A stretch of DNA of 64,000 nucleotides from Bradyrhizobium betae (GTDB lineage Bacteria > Pseudomonadota > Alphaproteobacteria > Rhizobiales > Xanthobacteraceae): positions 1-64,000 of the forward strand of contig NZ_MZXW01000026.1 of the NCBI RefSeq assembly GCF_004123905.1. Direction: 5' to 3'. Shown piece after piece: positions 42,828 through 51,640 of the stretch. The translations under genes and the position numbers were made by a program. The notes below the pieces were generated by a model. It ran no database searches, had not been told where the DNA came from, and worked only from the letters and a program-made list of their open reading frames with translations. The first letter of the stretch is position 1. Each line of letters opens with the position of its first letter.

Positions 42828-44087
42828 ATGGCTGTCATTACCAGGGTTCACGCCATGAAGCTTCGGTCCGTCACCCCCGCCGATATCCGCCGCGCGCTGC
42901 TACTGGGCGAGGAGATCGCGCTGCTCGATCTCCGATACGAGGCCGCCTTCGCCACCGGCCATCCCCTGTTCGCCGCCAATATGGCCGCGGACCGGATTGC
43001 TGTTGAGGCCGAGGTGAGGCTGCCGCGCAAGGACGTGGCGATCGTGCTCTATGATGACGGGGAAGGTCTCGTCGCCGCGGGTGCGGAGCGGCTCGCGGCG
43101 CTCGGCTATACCAATGTGAGCGCACTCGACGGCGGGCTGAAAACCTGGCGCGATGCCGGCTATCAGATGTTCGAGGACGTCAATTCCTACTCCAAGGCCT
43201 TTGGCGAGCTGGTCGAGTCGCGCCGCCACACACCCTCGTTCAGCGCCGATGAGGTGGCAAAACTGATCGCGGACAAGGCCAACATCGCCATTCTCGATGC
43301 CCGCCGCTTCGACGAATACGCCACCATGAACATTCCGGGCTCGGTCAGCGTGCCCGGCGCGGAGCTGGTGCTGCGGGCGGGGCAGGCCGCGCCAGATCCT
43401 GAGACCACCATCATCGTCAATTGCGCCGGTCGCACGCGCTCGATCATCGGCACGCAGTCGCTGATCAATGCCGGCGTGCCCAACAAGGTGCGGGCGCTGC
43501 GCAACGGCACCATTGGCTGGACGCTGGCGCGGCACACGCTCAACCACGGTGCTGACCGGCGTGGCGCGATCGGGCCGTTCGACGGCGGCCCGGCCAATGC
43601 CCGCGACGTCGCCTATCGCGCCGGCGTCCGCCATATCGGCGCAAGCGAGACGGCTGCGCTTGTCGCGCGGACCGATCGCACGCTCTACCGTTTCGACGTG
43701 CGCGATGCGGAAGAATATGCGGCCGGCCATCTCCCGGGCTTCCGCCACTATCCTGGCGGCCAGCTCGTGCAGGAGACCGACATGGCCGCTCCGGTGCGCG
43801 GCGCGCGCATCCTGCTGACCGACGACAAGGGCGTTCGGGCGGATATGACGGCATCATGGCTGGCGCAGATGGGCTGGGAGGTCTATGTGCGCGAGGGCGG
43901 CTATGACGGCGCGCTCGAGATCGGTCCGCCACGCGTGTTGCCCAAGCCCGACCCGGCCCACCGCTACCGCCGGCCCTATGAGGGCACTGATGTCGCCGAA
44001 CGCGCGATGCAGGCCTATCTCGATTGGGAGTATGGCCTCGTCGAGCAGCTTCGGCTTGACGGCACGCACGGGTTTTACGTGATTTGA
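42828..44087 (+). CDS. Three-domain rhodanese-family sulfurtransferase
   Basis: A 419-residue protein with three rhodanese-like domains. The middle one has the active-site loop NCAGRTRS with a catalytic Cys. The equivalent loops in domain one (VLYDDGEG) and domain three (LLTDDKGVRA) have Asp, so those domains are probably inactive or structural. The enzyme may transfer sulfur from thiosulfate or a persulfide. It follows the PepSY gene by 46 bases and may be in the iron operon. Starts at 42828 or 42855 are possible. Confidence 0.88.
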   Translation: MAVITRVHAMKLRSVTPADIRRALLLGEEIALLDLRYEAAFATGHPLFAANMAADRIAVEAEVRLPRKDVAIVLYDDGEGLVAAGAERLAALGYTNVSALDGGLKTWRDAGYQMFEDVNSYSKAFGELVESRRHTPSFSADEVAKLIADKANIAILDARRFDEYATMNIPGSVSVPGAELVLRAGQAAPDPETTIIVNCAGRTRSIIGTQSLINAGVPNKVRALRNGTIGWTLARHTLNHGADRRGAIGPFDGGPANARDVAYRAGVRHIGASETAALVARTDRTLYRFDVRDAEEYAAGHLPGFRHYPGGQLVQETDMAAPVRGARILLTDDKGVRADMTASWLAQMGWEVYVREGGYDGALEIGPPRVLPKPDPAHRYRRPYEGTDVAERAMQAYLDWEYGLVEQLRLDGTHGFYVI

Positions 44088-44089
44088 TC

Positions 44090-44216
44090 CCGTCACCCTG
44101 AGGTGGCCGCTTCTTCAGCGGCCCTCGAAGGGCGACGGCCCGGCTGGGGCCCTGCATCCTTCGAGGCTCCCCCTGCGGTGCTCTGCACCGCATGGCTCGC
44201 ACCTCAGGATGACGGA
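44090..44216. repeat. Dispersed palindromic repeat, family A copy 2
   Basis: CCGTCACCCTGAGGTGGCCGC at the left and CACCTCAGGATGACGG at the right form inverted arms. It is related to 2058-2192 in inverted orientation and shares the AGCGGCC, CTTCGAGG and GGGCGACGGCCCGGC blocks. It lies between the rhodanese and serA genes. Confidence 0.75.
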
Positions 44217-44362
44217 ACGGCTGCTGCGAGCGTGGATGAGAGGTCTGGGATACCAGGCAGGTCTAATCCGTCCGCCATCTTCTCCCCGTATCCAAGCCCT
44301 ATTGTGCTGCGCACCGTCCGCGGTTTATGAGCTGCGGCAAAGCCGTCACCGCAGGAGATTCT

Positions 44363-45607
44363 ATGCCAGCCCCAGGCCAAAGCCCTGAGCGGAGCGCGAA
44401 GGCGCTGCTGCTGGAAGGCGTCAATGACAGCGCCGTGGACCTGTTCCGGAGCGCAGGCTTCACCAATGTCGAGCGGCTGACCAAGGCGCTCGACGGCGAG
44501 GATCTGCGCCGGGCGCTCAAGGGGGTGTCGCTGCTCGGCATCCGCTCGCGCACCCAGATTACCGACGAGGTGCTCGAAGCCGCCGATGGGCTGCTCGCGG
44601 TCGGCTGCTTCAGCGTGGGCACCAATCAGGTCGATCTCATGGCCGCGCGCAAGCGCGGCATTCCCGTGTTCAACGCGCCGTTCTCCAACACGCGCAGCGT
44701 CGCCGAGCTCGTGATCGGCGAGATCGTCATGTTGCTGCGGCAGATCTTTCCGCGCTCGGTGTCCGCCCATGACGGCGGTTGGGACAAGTCCGCGGCCGGC
44801 AGCCGCGAGGTGCGCGGCCGCACCCTCGGCATCGTCGGCTACGGCAATATCGGCTCGCAGCTCTCGACGCTCGCCGAAGCCATGGGCATGCGCGTGATCT
44901 ATTACGACCGCACCGACAAGCTCCGCCACGGCAATACCGAACCGGTCGAGAAGCTCGACGAACTGCTGGCGCAGAGCGACGTCGTCAGCCTGCACGTGCC
45001 GGAGACGCCGGAGACCGCAGGCATGATCGGCGAGAAGGAGCTGCGGACGATGAAGCCGGGCTCGTTCTTCATCAACAACAGCCGCGGAACCGTGGTCGAT
45101 CTCGATGCGCTCGCGAGCGCTTTGCGCGACGGCCACATCGCCGGTGCGGCGATCGACGTCTTCCCGGTCGAGCCGTCCTCGAATGCGGAGCGCTTCAAGA
45201 GCCCGGTGCAGGGCCTCAACAACGTCATCCTCACGCCGCATGTCGGCGGCTCGACCGAGGAGGCGCAAGAGCGCATCGGCGGGGAAGTCGCGCGAAAACT
45301 GGTCGACTATTTCATCACGGGATCGACCATGGGCGCGGTGAATTTCCCGGAGGTGCAGCTGCATCTGCGGCCCGCCGGCGCGCGCTTCAGCCATGTCCAT
45401 CGCAATGTGCCGGGCATGCTGCGGCGGCTGAACGAAGTGTTCCTCCAGCGCGACATCAACATCGTCGCGCAATATCTGGAGACCGCGGGCGATCTCGGCT
45501 ACGTCGTGCTCGACGCTGATCTCGCGGGCCAGGATTCGGCGACGCTGCTCGCGCAGATCCGCGCCCTCGACGGCACGGTCGGCGCACGGCTGGTATTCGA
45601 GCACTAA
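44363..45607 (+). CDS. serA: D-3-phosphoglycerate dehydrogenase
   Basis: A 414-residue enzyme for the first step of serine biosynthesis. NAD-binding GIVGYGNIGSQ, catalytic Arg in FINNSRGTVVDLDAL, Glu nearby and the His in ILTPHVGGSTEEAQERIG are visible. A C-terminal ACT domain (about 340-414; NIVAQYLETAGDLGYVVLD) resembles the E. coli-size enzyme that responds to serine. GGAG before the ATG at 44363 decides the start over an upstream in-frame ATG. Confidence 0.93.
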   Translation: MPAPGQSPERSAKALLLEGVNDSAVDLFRSAGFTNVERLTKALDGEDLRRALKGVSLLGIRSRTQITDEVLEAADGLLAVGCFSVGTNQVDLMAARKRGIPVFNAPFSNTRSVAELVIGEIVMLLRQIFPRSVSAHDGGWDKSAAGSREVRGRTLGIVGYGNIGSQLSTLAEAMGMRVIYYDRTDKLRHGNTEPVEKLDELLAQSDVVSLHVPETPETAGMIGEKELRTMKPGSFFINNSRGTVVDLDALASALRDGHIAGAAIDVFPVEPSSNAERFKSPVQGLNNVILTPHVGGSTEEAQERIGGEVARKLVDYFITGSTMGAVNFPEVQLHLRPAGARFSHVHRNVPGMLRRLNEVFLQRDINIVAQYLETAGDLGYVVLDADLAGQDSATLLAQIRALDGTVGARLVFEH

Positions 45608-45717
45608 ACGGGCCCACGTCCCGGTTGCATTCTGCGACCAATGCTCCCACACTGCGGTCGAATTCGACATGTTCCACATCATGTCGGATTTGAGCTTCAG
45701 TTGCGTGAGTGCCGCCC

Positions 45718-46737
45718 ATGGAACGGGACGCCGTACTGATCGATCTCGCGCTTCAAGGCGGCGGTTCGCACGGCGCCTTCACCTGGGGCGTGCTTGATCG
45801 CCTGCTGGAGGAGAAGTGGCTCACCATCGCCGCGATCTCCGGAACGTCCGCAGGTGCAATGAATGCGGCGGTGCTCGCAGATGGATGGATCGCCGGCGGC
45901 GCCGAGGGCGCGCGCGACGCACTTGAAAAATACTGGCGGCGCGTCTCGAAGGCCGCGGCCTTCAGCCCACTCCAGCGCTCGCCGCTCGACCGGCTGATGG
46001 GGCGCTGGACGCTCGATACGTCGCCCTTCTACATCCTCACCGACCTGATGTCGCGGGTGCTGTCGCCCTACGATCTCAATCCCACCGGCTACAATCCGTT
46101 GCGCGCGGTGCTGGCCGAGAGCATCAATTTCGAACGGCTGGCGGGCTCGCCCATCAAGCTGTTCATCACCGCGACGCGGGTGCGCACGGGGCGCGGACGG
46201 ATCTTCCGCAACGCCGAGATCACCGCCGATGTGCTGCTGGCATCGGCCTGCCTGCCGACCATGTTCCGCGCGGTCGAGATCGAGGGCGAACCCTATTGGG
46301 ACGGCGGCTTCGCCGGTAACCCGACGATCACACCGCTGGTGCGCGAGAGCGACGCACACGACACCATCCTGGTGCAGATCAATCCGACTGAAACGTTCGA
46401 ACCGCCGAGGACGGCTGCGGAGATCCTCAATCGGTTGAACGAGATTTCCTTCAATTCGCCGCTGATGAAGGAGCTGCGCATGATCGCGCTGCTGCGCCAG
46501 GCCGCGGATCCCGGCAGCGGCGAGGGTGCGCGCTGGGCCAAGATGCGGACTCATCGCGTCAAGAGCGACATGCTGGCGAAGTTCGGCGCATCATCGAAGC
46601 TCAACGCCGAATGGGAATTTGTTTCGATGCTGCGCGCCGAAGGGCGTCAGGCGGCGCAGGCGTTTCTCGACGCGCATGGCAACGACGTCGGCCAGCGCTC
46701 GACCGCCGATCTCGACGTGCTCCTGGCGGAGTGCTGA
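45718..46737 (+). CDS. Patatin-like phospholipase
   Basis: A 339-residue protein with the patatin motifs: oxyanion loop LQGGGSHGAFTWG, nucleophile GTSAGAMNA (Ser of GxSxG) and the catalytic Asp in YWDGGFAGNP. It probably hydrolyses phospholipids or acyl esters. A GTG nine bases upstream is an alternative start. The next gene, a GntP-type permease, starts three bases after its stop, so the two are probably co-transcribed. Confidence 0.9.
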   Translation: MERDAVLIDLALQGGGSHGAFTWGVLDRLLEEKWLTIAAISGTSAGAMNAAVLADGWIAGGAEGARDALEKYWRRVSKAAAFSPLQRSPLDRLMGRWTLDTSPFYILTDLMSRVLSPYDLNPTGYNPLRAVLAESINFERLAGSPIKLFITATRVRTGRGRIFRNAEITADVLLASACLPTMFRAVEIEGEPYWDGGFAGNPTITPLVRESDAHDTILVQINPTETFEPPRTAAEILNRLNEISFNSPLMKELRMIALLRQAADPGSGEGARWAKMRTHRVKSDMLAKFGASSKLNAEWEFVSMLRAEGRQAAQAFLDAHGNDVGQRSTADLDVLLAEC

Positions 46738-46740
46738 GGC

Positions 46741-48198
46741 GTGGGGCTCCTCGGCATTCTCGTCGGCCTTGGCCTGCTCGTGCTGTTCGCCTTCCGCGGC
46801 TGGAGCGTGCTGCTGCTTGCGCCGTTCGCCGCACTTGTTGCCGCGCTGTTCGGCGGCGAGCCATTGCTGGCCAATCTGACGCAAATCTTCATGGCCAATG
46901 CGGCCGGTTTCCTGGCGCAGTTCTTCCCGATCTTCCTGCTCGGCGCCGTCTTCGGCAAGCTGATGGACGACAGCGGCGCGGTGACTTCGGTAGCGGGCTT
47001 CATGGCGCAACGCCTCGGCGAGCGCCGCGTGATCCTCGCGGTCGTGCTGGCCGGCGCGATGGTCACCTATGGTGGCGTCAGCCTGTTCGTCGCGTTCTTC
47101 GTCATCGTGCCGATGGCGCGCTCGCTGTTTCGTGCGGCATCAATTCCGCGCCGTCTGATCCCCGCCGCGATCGTGCTGGGAACATCCACTTTCACCATGT
47201 CCGCTCTGCCGGGCACGCCGTCGATCCAGAACGCGATCCCGATGCCGTTCTTCGGCACGACGGCGTTTGCCGCGCCGGGGCTGGGCATCATCGCCTCCCT
47301 GATCATGCTCGTGACAGGGTTGTGGTGGCTGCACCGGGCTGAAGCCAAAGCCCGCCGCGCCGGGGAAGGCTATGGTCACGGTGGCGCGGAGGATGCGACG
47401 GAGCGCGCCGCCGCCGACGAGCTGGTGCGCGAGCGCGCGACGACGGCGCGGGAGTTCGACCCGGCGGAGCTGCCGCACGGACAGCGCAGTCATGCCCCGT
47501 CGCCGATCGTGAGCGCACTCGTGCCGCTGATCGTCGTCGTTGCCGTCAATCTTGCGATGTCGCTCGTGGTTCTGCCGCGGCTCGACGTCGACTATCTCGC
47601 TGAGCCGCGCTTCGGCGGCACGTCGCTGGCAGCGGTCGCTGGGGTCTGGTCGGTCGTGGTCGCGTTGGCTGCCGCGATCCTCACGACCATCGTGCTGAAC
47701 TGGCCCCGGCTGCCGGCGCTGCGGCAGACCATGGATGCCGGCGCCAATGCCTCGGTGCTGCCGGCGTTGAGTGTCGCCAGTCTCGTGGGCTTCGGTGCGG
47801 TCGTGGCCGCGCTGCCGGCATTCGCGGTGGTGCGCGACTGGGTGCTCGCGATCGAGGGCGGCCCGCTGGTGTCGCTCGCGGTCGCAACCAACATCCTGGC
47901 GGCGCTGACCGGCTCCGCGTCCGGCGGCCTGACCATCGCGCTCGACGCACTCGGGCCGACCTATGTCGAGCTTGCCTCGCGCACAGGCGTCGATCTTGGG
48001 CTGATGCACCGCGTGGCGGTGATCGGCTCCGGCACGCTGGATATCCTGCCGCACAACGGCGCCGTGGTCAGCCTGCTCGCGATCTGCGGCCTGACCCATC
48101 GCGACAGCTATTTCGACATCGTGATGGTCGGCATCGTGTCGTCGCTGCTGGCGCTGGTGGCCGTGATCGCATTGGGTGGCGCGCTGGGATCGTTTTGA
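46741..48198 (+). CDS. GntP-type permease, GTG start
   Basis: A 485-residue protein with about 12 membrane segments. It starts (GTG)GLLGILVGLGLLVLFAFRGWSVLLLAPFAAL, resembling gluconate:proton symporters (GntP/citrate-like). TYGGVSLFVAFFVIVPMARSLFR, LGTSTFTMSALPGTPSIQNAIP and ALTGSASGGLTIALDAL are typical. The substrate, probably a hydroxy acid, is unknown. A charged cytoplasmic loop lies at about 200-255. Confidence 0.87.
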   Translation: MGLLGILVGLGLLVLFAFRGWSVLLLAPFAALVAALFGGEPLLANLTQIFMANAAGFLAQFFPIFLLGAVFGKLMDDSGAVTSVAGFMAQRLGERRVILAVVLAGAMVTYGGVSLFVAFFVIVPMARSLFRAASIPRRLIPAAIVLGTSTFTMSALPGTPSIQNAIPMPFFGTTAFAAPGLGIIASLIMLVTGLWWLHRAEAKARRAGEGYGHGGAEDATERAAADELVRERATTAREFDPAELPHGQRSHAPSPIVSALVPLIVVVAVNLAMSLVVLPRLDVDYLAEPRFGGTSLAAVAGVWSVVVALAAAILTTIVLNWPRLPALRQTMDAGANASVLPALSVASLVGFGAVVAALPAFAVVRDWVLAIEGGPLVSLAVATNILAALTGSASGGLTIALDALGPTYVELASRTGVDLGLMHRVAVIGSGTLDILPHNGAVVSLLAICGLTHRDSYFDIVMVGIVSSLLALVAVIALGGALGSF

Positions 48199-48219
48199 TC
48201 GAACGCGCGCAGCCGTCAC

Positions 48220-49329
48220 CTATGCGGCCAGCCGGTCCAGCAGCGCCAACATCACAGGAGCATCCGGCATCGGCAGCACGGCGTCGATCCGTTCGAGCAG
48301 GCGCGATTGCAACAATGCGTTGCGTGCCTTGCCGATGGTGCCGAGCGGCCCGCGAAAGCCGTGGTCCTCCCAGGCCATTTCGAGCAGGCTCTCGCTCGTC
48401 AGGGCCTCGATGAGTTCGTCGGCCTGGCGTTCGACGCTGATGAGCGGATGGGCCGAGAACACGGTGGGCTGCGGATAGAGGATGACAGGCTTCGCCGGGG
48501 CATTCGCCTCGAGCCGTTTCCAGCGCTCGGCATCTTGCAGTACCCATTCGACGAGCTGGTTCTCGTAGCCGACGATCAGCGGCTGCGCGCCCGGGCCGCC
48601 GGCGACATAGTCGTCGAACAATTTGCCCGAGGACGGCGGCTTGAAGCCCATGCGGCGAAACACCGTGGCGACATCGCCATCGATCTTGCTCAGCGTCTCC
48701 GGCATCACCACGTCGCCCGACAACAGGCTCGCCGCAAGGCCTGCGAACATGAAGCCCGAATTGGACTTGTTCGGATCGGTCGAGACCACGCGCGCGCGGC
48801 CGAATAGGTCGGCGACGCCGATCGAAGACCAGTTCTCGCCAGTGATGATGGCTTTGAGCAGCTTTGACAGGTCCACCGTGTAGCGCGGCCCGCCGGCAGG
48901 CTGGGCGATGCCGCCCTTCACGAGGCCCTCGGCAATGCGATCCCAGGAATAGAGCACGATTGGCGAGTTGAAGATCACCTGGTCGCGCGAGATCTTGACG
49001 CCCGACGACCGCGCCACTTCGACCAGCACGGAGGACGACGGCCACAGGAATTGCGGCTTCTGGTCGAGCAGCGCGTGCTCGCGGACCATTTCGACCGAGC
49101 CGGCGCGGCGGCCGTCGAGGATCAGCCCGAAGCGGCGCTCCAGCACGCTCTTCACGCGGGCGTTGGCGAGAAAACCTTCCTTCTCGCCGCCGGCGAAGCC
49201 GAACAGGCGCTTGGCTTCGCCGAAGCGGCCCGCGATCTCGGGATGCTCGCGCAGATAAACGTAGCCGCCGGTTGCTGCCGCGCTCGCGGCGACAAGACCG
49301 ATGCCGAAGGCGCGGCGCGAGATAGCCAT
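48220..49329 (-). CDS. Tat-exported solute-binding-like protein
   Basis: A 369-residue protein with a twin-arginine signal (MAISRRAFGIGLVAASAAATGGYVYL). The mature part resembles a periplasmic type-II binding protein, as in VLVEVARSSGVKISRDQVIFNSPIVLYSWD, DPNKSNSGFMFAGLAASLL and PLIVGYENQLVEWVL. Its ligand is unknown. It is the last gene of the telA cassette; its ATG overlaps the XpaC stop by one base. No transporter genes are nearby. Confidence 0.8.
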   Translation of the reverse strand: MAISRRAFGIGLVAASAAATGGYVYLREHPEIAGRFGEAKRLFGFAGGEKEGFLANARVKSVLERRFGLILDGRRAGSVEMVREHALLDQKPQFLWPSSSVLVEVARSSGVKISRDQVIFNSPIVLYSWDRIAEGLVKGGIAQPAGGPRYTVDLSKLLKAIITGENWSSIGVADLFGRARVVSTDPNKSNSGFMFAGLAASLLSGDVVMPETLSKIDGDVATVFRRMGFKPPSSGKLFDDYVAGGPGAQPLIVGYENQLVEWVLQDAERWKRLEANAPAKPVILYPQPTVFSAHPLISVERQADELIEALTSESLLEMAWEDHGFRGPLGTIGKARNALLQSRLLERIDAVLPMPDAPVMLALLDRLAA

Positions 49330-49985
49330 CAGGACATTCCTCTCTTGGTCTCGACCGGGGCAGCCGGTTGCACCGGCCCGAGATCCTCATCGAGCGAGCT
49401 TTTCAACAGCTTCAGCTCGATGTCCAGCTTGTCGAGGTCGGCGTCCTGGAGATTGGCCGCATAGCGGGTGAAGGCAGCGTCCAGCCGGTCGATCATGTCG
49501 CCGGTGGCGGCAAGCCGCGCGGTGTCGGGCACAGTGCTCTTCTCCAGCGCGCGATAGGCTTCAGCGATCTCGGCCGCACGCGGCAGGTAATAGGTCAGGA
49601 ACCGTCGCACCCGGTCGAGCCGCAGCGGATCGCGCTCGATGGCGGCGAAGATATCACGAGCGATCGTCACCAGATGACGGATGCGGTCGGCGGCCACGCG
49701 GGTGCGGATTGCGGACGCGGTGTACTCCATTTGCTCGGCCAGCGGCTCGGCTTCAGCCAGCAGCTCGTTTGCGAACTCGATCTTGCCGCGCGCGACGCCG
49801 CTGGCTTCCAGCGCGGCGAACCGGTTCCTCGGCGCCAGGGCCACGACGATGCCGCCACCGGCAGCCGCGCTGATCGCAAGGGCGATCCAGAACGGCATGG
49901 CGAGACCGATCACCAGCGACGGCAGCAGCACTGCTGCCGCCACTCCACCGGCGATCCAGCCGAGCCCGGATGGCATTGCGGCCAT
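49329..49985 (-). CDS. XpaC family membrane protein
   Basis: A 218-residue protein. Two N-terminal membrane segments (WIAGGVAAAVLLPSLVIGL and FWIALAISAAAGGGIVVAL) are followed by a helical soluble domain (RIRHLVTIARDIFAAIERDPLRLDRVRRFLTYYLPRAAEIAEAYRALE). This is the pattern of XpaC (5-bromo-4-chloroindolyl phosphate hydrolysis) proteins. They are often encoded beside TelA, as here. Its biochemical role is unknown. It starts directly after the VWA gene's stop. Confidence 0.85.
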   Translation of the reverse strand: MAAMPSGLGWIAGGVAAAVLLPSLVIGLAMPFWIALAISAAAGGGIVVALAPRNRFAALEASGVARGKIEFANELLAEAEPLAEQMEYTASAIRTRVAADRIRHLVTIARDIFAAIERDPLRLDRVRRFLTYYLPRAAEIAEAYRALEKSTVPDTARLAATGDMIDRLDAAFTRYAANLQDADLDKLDIELKLLKSSLDEDLGPVQPAAPVETKRGMS

Positions 49986-51575
49986 TCAGTTGTACCCTCG
50001 TACGGCGCGGAACGCGTCGGTGAGACTCTTGCTGCCGTCGAACACGCGGCCTCCGGTGAGTTTCGCCAGATTGTCGAGCTGGGCGCGATCGACCTCGGAA
50101 CCGAAGGTCACGCCGAACACCGGCACACGGTGTCCGTCCGCACGCCAGGCGCTTTCGAAGGTCGACATCGCTCCCTGGCTCTTGCCATCGGTCATGATGA
50201 CGATGGCCGGCAGATGCTGGCCGTCCTGGAGCATCGGCTTCATCAAGGCGAGCGCCTGCGCGCCGCAGCTGTAGAAGTCGGTGCCGCCGTTGGCACGCAA
50301 TTCGAGCGCACGCGCGAGCAGGTCGGTCTGCTCGTTGTCGTCGCCGCTGGCGCGCGCCGTCCACAGAACATGATCGCTGAACGGCAGGATCAAAATCTGA
50401 TCCGATTTCGTCCATTGCACCAGCACCTCGCGCGTGCGCGCCGGCGTGAGTAGAAAGCGCATGGCGTCGAGCAGCTGGGTCTCGCCCGGGCCCTGCATGC
50501 TGCCGGAGACATCGAGGCAGAGCGCGGTCAGCGACGGCCGCCGCAGCGCCTCCTGATAGATCAGCAGCGCCTTCTGGATCACCGCGGGCTCCGGCGGACG
50601 GATCACGGTCACCGGCCGCGACGGATCGAGATTGGTTTTTGGATCGGCCGCAAGCGGTGTCGCGCGGCCGATCTCGACCCGCCGGCCGGTCTTGGCGATC
50701 TTGCCTTGCGCCTCGCCGCTCAGCAGGAAGGCCTGCAAATCGGTGAAGAAGCCTTCGAGCTCCTTGCCGCGGCCGCGATCGACGAAGCCGAGCGGCGAAT
50801 CGGCGACCGCCACGCCGTCGGCGGGATAGATCGCATAGAGCGGCTCGTGGTTCTCCGCGATCAGCTTGTCGTTGGTTTCCTTGATGACGGCTTCGTAATT
50901 CCAGATCGCCTGGTAATGCGCGCCGCTGCGCTCACCGTCGCGGTAGAGGTCGGCGAGCCAGCCGCTCGAGCCTGCACTGCGCTCGACGCCTTTCAGCAGG
51001 CCGCGCGCCGTTGCCAGCACCTCGGGCTTGTCGAGATCGCCGGCCTCGATCAGGTCGGGCTTGCCGATGCCGGCCGCCAGCATTGCGAGATAGGCCGCAG
51101 CGCCTGAATTCGACTGGGTCGCCGAGGTCATCAGGAATTTCAGTTTGCCGCCCTGCACGGCCGCGAGGATGTCCTTCACCGTCACCTTGGCGCCGATCCA
51201 GCCCAGTGCCTCGGCCTTGGAGCGGCGGACGCCGAGGATAACGGGCATCTGTACGATCGACTTCACCATCTTCACGCGCCTGGTGGTGTCGAACATGTCG
51301 ATCCAGATCGAGGCGGCCGGCCACACCGCGTCGGCGCCGGGATCGCCGGCCTTCAGCGCAAGCGCGATATCGAGCGAACCCTGATAGCGCATGGTGCAGG
51401 TCGCGTTGCGCGACTTGCAGAACTCCTGCACCAGCGGCTCTAGGATGTCGTTCTCCGAACCCGAGAGAATGGTGAATTGCGGTCCGGGCCCGCCGCAGCC
51501 CGACAGCAGCGCGGCCATCAGCGGCAGGGCTGCGAGCAGCGCCCACGGGTGCCGCAGGAAACGGAAAGTTCTCAT
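49986..51575 (-). CDS. Lipoprotein with a solute-binding domain fused to a VWA domain
   Basis: A 529-residue protein. The lipobox LLSGC near residue 27 predicts outer-leaflet membrane attachment. Residues about 33-330 resemble a periplasmic binding protein (FTILSGSENDILEPLVQEFCKSRNATC... PVILGVRRSKAEALGW). Residues about 345-525 are a von Willebrand A domain with a complete metal site: DVSGS near 355, Thr in NGGTDFYS and Asp in IMTDGKS. This fusion with TelA and XpaC neighbours is unusual. Confidence 0.87.
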   Translation of the reverse strand: MRTFRFLRHPWALLAALPLMAALLSGCGGPGPQFTILSGSENDILEPLVQEFCKSRNATCTMRYQGSLDIALALKAGDPGADAVWPAASIWIDMFDTTRRVKMVKSIVQMPVILGVRRSKAEALGWIGAKVTVKDILAAVQGGKLKFLMTSATQSNSGAAAYLAMLAAGIGKPDLIEAGDLDKPEVLATARGLLKGVERSAGSSGWLADLYRDGERSGAHYQAIWNYEAVIKETNDKLIAENHEPLYAIYPADGVAVADSPLGFVDRGRGKELEGFFTDLQAFLLSGEAQGKIAKTGRRVEIGRATPLAADPKTNLDPSRPVTVIRPPEPAVIQKALLIYQEALRRPSLTALCLDVSGSMQGPGETQLLDAMRFLLTPARTREVLVQWTKSDQILILPFSDHVLWTARASGDDNEQTDLLARALELRANGGTDFYSCGAQALALMKPMLQDGQHLPAIVIMTDGKSQGAMSTFESAWRADGHRVPVFGVTFGSEVDRAQLDNLAKLTGGRVFDGSKSLTDAFRAVRGYN

Positions 51576-51640
51576 GCGCGAGCCTTCATGCCGCAGTTCT
51601 TATGCAGACACTTCATCGAGAAACCGTTGCGTGAGATGCA

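Noticed and set aside
44204..45682. Long minus-strand open frame (492 codons) over serA
   Set aside because: It is antisense to a clear serA gene in GC-rich DNA; its sequence is Arg/His/Asp-rich with no family similarity.
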